In this document: piece after piece, positions 60,839-64,000 of the stretch
How positions within the stretch are numbered: the stretch's first letter is position 1
How the letters are laid out: the number at the start of each line of letters is the position of its first letter
Origin: Mimachlamys varia
Taxonomy: Eukaryota; Mollusca; Bivalvia; Pectinida; Pectinidae
Direction: 5' to 3'
Length of the DNA: 64,000 bases
Assembly: GCA_947623455.1 (NCBI GenBank)
Contig: OX392527.1
Coordinates: 32,356,201-32,420,200 of the forward strand
The notes under the pieces: generated by a model
The model's database searches: none
What the model saw: only the letters and a program-made list of their open reading frames with translations
What the model was told of the DNA's origin: nothing
Translations under genes and position numbers: made by a program

Positions 60839-61209
60839 TCTTTACCCTTTACAAGTAAAAGATCTACATAAGACCCTTCATCTTGTGTACACAAACAAAG
60901 ATAGGCCTACAAGATTCTATGTTATACACACGTTCCTATACACTGTAGCCCTCCTGTGGACTACACAATGTTACATGATGGGTAAGGGACATTTTTTATT
61001 CATGAGTTTGTTGTGGTTACAAATACGCAGAACATGCATGACCAACACACACCTAACCACCAGCCTGTTATACTTAATTAGTTTGTGTACAGAGACCAGG
61101 TCCTATTTAAATAATAATGTATTCATGACTCACGTTGGGTCTCGGGAACATTCACTTAATTTTTTTCCTTGGCAATATATGTTTAAAATATCAAAATATG
61201 ATGGGATGG

Positions 61210-61412
61210 GTGGTGTCGACGGGGTGTGGACCCCCTCCCCCATTGTCTTATTGTTGGAGGAAACTGAGTACCAAAAGAAAACCCACGTGATCTGGCACTC
61301 ATGGTGACCCATATTTTTTCAAGTTAGATCTCAGATCAGGGTATCGAACCCTTGATGCCTTGGTAAAAGGCATAAGTGCGAAATGCACCACCACCACCAC
61401 CACCCGACCACC
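61210..61412 (-). mobile_element. tRNA-derived SINE, family II (minus strand)
   Basis: On the minus strand the head includes GCATTTCGCACTTATGCC and the B box GGGTTCGATACCC (plus 61335-61347). The body reads CCAGATCACGTGGGTTTTC, then TTTTGGTACTCAGTTTCCTC and CAACAATAAGACAATGG. A (CAC)n run lies at its 5' edge (61387-61405). It is related to the fragment at 1545-1668 and shares a central core with family I. Confidence 0.75.
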
Positions 61413-62059
61413 CATATGTTTAATTTTGATATGTAATAGATTTAATATTGGAATGTGTCTTGCTTTTCAAAATCATCCCTTTTCCTGTCAGGATTAACTG
61501 ATGTTGATTTGATCCAGTTTTGGGTGATGATTCAACTTCTACTGAGAGAATATACTAATGGGTTATAACGAATGTTGTCTCATATTCAAAACTCAGGTGA
61601 CCTGTTCTGTAATGGTATCAACAGAATTTGTGTGATATATACATGTATGCTAGTCAGAATAATATATAGTCTTAGATATGCATAATTTTGTATTAATTCT
61701 TTGTTGTACACTAATTTATTAGACGTACAGTGTATGCAAAATATATCTGTTGTGCTGTATTATTATTACATGGTAAACTGGTTTATGATAATTACTATAA
61801 ACTACTTGATTTTTGAACCATCTGTCGCTGTTAAGACAGACCATTTATTGAATTGTTACTGCTTTACACTGCATGGTTTTAGAGAAACATTGATCCTCAT
61901 GTCAAACATATTGGTGGTGACACCTGCTTATACATTTGCCATAAAAGTACATCAGATTGGCTGTTTTTAGTATTCTATGTCGATATCGTTGATAACACAG
62001 TTCTGCCCTTAAAGTTGAATTTATGCTTAGTTATTAAAACAAATATTACACTGATTCTC
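61413..62059. other. no recognised gene
   Basis: AT-rich; nothing identified. Confidence 0.45.
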
Positions 62060-63830
62060 CTACAAAGTAAACACTGCCCCTTATACTGGAGATTCTCACA
62101 CTCCAACATGGTCATTCACTGCCCCTCATACTTGAGTCTCACACTCCAACATGGTCATTCACTGCCCCTCATACTGTAGTCTCACACTCCAACATGAGTC
62201 ACACACTGCCCCTCATACTGTAGTCTCACACTCCAACAAGAGTCACACACTGCCCCTCATACTGTAGTCTCACACTCCAACAGGAGTCACACACTGCCCC
62301 CATACTGTAGTCTCACACTCCAACAGGAATCACACACTGCTCCTCATACTGTAGTCTCACACTCCAACAGGAGTCACACACTGCCCCTCATACTGTAGTC
62401 TCACACTCCAACAGGAGTCACACACTGCTCCTCATACTGGAGTCTCACACTCCAACATGGTCACACACTGCCCCTCATACTGTAGTCTCACACTCCAACA
62501 GGAATCACACACTGCTCCTCATACTGTAGTCTCACACTCCAACAGGAATCACACACTGCCCCTCATACTGGAGTCTCACACTCCAACAGGAGTCATACAC
62601 TGCCCCTCCTACTGTAGTCTCACACTCCAACAGGAAACACACACTGCCCCTCATACTGTAGTCTCACACTCCAACAGGATTCACACACTGCCCCTCATAC
62701 TGGAGTCTCACACTCCAACATGAGTCACACACTGCCCCTCATACTGGAGTCTCACACTCCAACAGGAGACATACACTGCTCCTCATACTGGAGTCTCACA
62801 CTCCAACAGGAATCACACACAGCCCCCCATACTGTAGTCTCACACTCCAACAGGAGTCACACACTGCCCTTTATACTGTAGTCTCACACTCCAACAGGAG
62901 TCATACACTGCCCCTCATTTAAGGATTAACCTTTGATTTTGTTTAGTTTATGAGATCATAAATCCAATGGAGCACGAGGTAAATTGCGTAAACGCGAAGC
63001 GTTTACGTTAAATTTACCGACTGCTCCATTGGATTTATGATCTCATAAACTAAACAAAATCAAAGGTTAATCCTTATATTTACAGTATTTCCTGTAAATG
63101 GTTCATAACTTTTCTCTTCAATTTAGCCCCATCTGCAGACATATATTTCATTTCAAAACTTACAAACGTGAAAACAGTTCAAAAAATGTAACAGCATGAA
63201 GTTTGCATAAGCCGTAGCTAGCCCCGCCCATGTCAATTGTTAATGACGTCATACAATTGTAATTCAAACAGGATAATGTGCATAGCTCCGCCCACATGTA
63301 CTGTTGTTGACGTCATAGAAACTGTGCACGTTCTCAAGTATAGTTACTGGAAAATAACTCTAGTTTGCAGTACAATGGTTATCGAGTGAATATCAGTGTA
63401 GACTGTAAATATACTGTAGTATCACATTCCAACAGGAGTCACACACTGCCCCTCATACTGTAGTCTCACACTCCAACAGGAGTCACACACTGCCCCTCAT
63501 ACTGTAGTCTCACACTCCAACAGGATTCACACACTGCCCTTTATACTTGAGTCTCACACTCCAACAGGATTCACACACTGCCCTCATACTGGAGTCTCAC
63601 ACTCCAACAGGAGTCACACACTGCCCCTTATACTGGAGTCTCACACTCCAACAGGAGTCACACACTGCCCCTTATACTAGAGTATCACACTCCAACAGGA
63701 GTCACACACTGCCCCTCATACTGTAGTCTCACACTCCAACAGGAGTCACACACTGCCCCTTATATACTGGAGTCTCACACTCTAACAGGAATCACACACT
63801 GTCCCTGCCCCTGCCCCATACTGTAGTCTC
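62060..63830. repeat. 44-bp satellite, interrupted
   Basis: The unit is CACACACTGCCCCTCATACT, then GTAGTCTCACACTCCAACAG, then GAGT (44 bp). Variants include TATACTGG and TCCAACATGG. About 30 units in two blocks (62060-62917 and about 63413-63830) are separated by a foldback-bearing insertion. Confidence 0.96.
62918..63412. mobile_element. Foldback-bearing insertion with CRE modules
   Basis: The insert splits a satellite unit at CCCCTCAT / ACTGTAG. Its left part (62920-63077) is a 158-bp near-perfect foldback starting TAAGGATTAACCTTTGATTT. It pairs through to a loop of about 3 bases inside GTAAACGCGAAGCGTTTAC. The rest contains two similar modules: GCCCCGCCCATG...TTAATGACGTCATAC (TGACGTCA about 63243) and GCTCCGCCCACATG...GTTGACGTCATAG (about 63309). 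There is no transposase and no TIR spanning the whole insert. Confidence 0.72.
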
Positions 63831-64000
63831 ACACACACACAGCCCTTCATAATTGAGTTTCACATTACTGGACTGCCATTCAGTCACTATAACTTAGACG
63901 TGTTTCATGCTGTCAAGTCAACTTCCTTGTTGTCTATAATGGAAATGTTGTGATATTCATTGAGAATTTCAGCCTACATGTTAATGTTACTGAGGACCAC
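63831..64000. other. no recognised feature
   Basis: Short AT-rich end of the window. Confidence 0.4.

Noticed and set aside
60786..61307. 173-codon frame starting in the foldback
   Set aside because: It runs through the G24 tract (poly-Gly) and the minus-strand SINE; no protein family is recognised.
62457..62723. 88-codon frame rich in SHTPT and HCPSYC
   Set aside because: It is the 44-bp satellite read through; unit length sets the pattern.

Overview
The window looks like nuclear DNA from a lophotrochozoan animal, most likely a marine bivalve mollusc. It is AT-rich, genes are split by GT..AG introns, and tRNA-headed SINEs, small TIR elements (MITEs), foldbacks and minisatellites are abundant. 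No prokaryotic operon, CRISPR array or viral genome is visible. The mollusc call is an inference from repeat style and protein resemblance; I ran no database search.

Three protein-coding loci can be supported. (1) A minus-strand four-exon gene (9122 down to 6394) encodes a 497-residue SLC16-like major facilitator transporter. (2) A minus-strand twelve-exon gene (35282 down to 24280) encodes a complete 382-residue MKK4/MAP2K4-type kinase kinase of the JNK/p38 stress pathway. Every splice phase closes, and a docking motif and a C-terminal DVD-like segment are both present. (3) A plus-strand first exon (39987-40230) encodes a secreted or membrane protein I do not recognise; its later exons were not found. 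Genes 2 and 3 are divergent, 4.7 kb apart, and each has a palindromic cAMP-response-type site about 165-200 bp upstream of its ATG.

Layout: 1-6390 minisatellite, SINE fragment, two abutting pogo-like MITEs, a foldback and another MITE; 6394-9122 transporter; 9123-15660 foldbacks, MITEs and a degraded retroelement fragment; 15670-18530 a 54-bp satellite with a SINE inserted in it; 18540-24279 mostly unremarkable, with two minisatellites; 24280-35282 MKK4, whose introns hold a LINE remnant, a SINE, a MITE and a foldback; 35283-42545 intergenic DNA, foldbacks and the start of the third gene; 42545-53808 an 11-kb satellite of 27/28-bp units with higher-order periods of 2881, 1564 and about 1370 bp; 54035-55185 a LINE 3' end; 55380-57850 three SINEs and a piggyBac-like MITE; 59274-59775 a 50-bp repeat; 62060-63830 a 44-bp satellite interrupted by a foldback-bearing insertion.

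The most interesting pattern is a set of long, nearly perfect foldbacks repeatedly found beside short promoter-like modules (TGACGTCA-type, CCAAT and GC boxes). The copy at about 62918-63412 lies inside a tandem repeat, so its borders can be read and foldback plus module appear to be one inserted unit. The large satellite also carries an internal MITE copied along with it.
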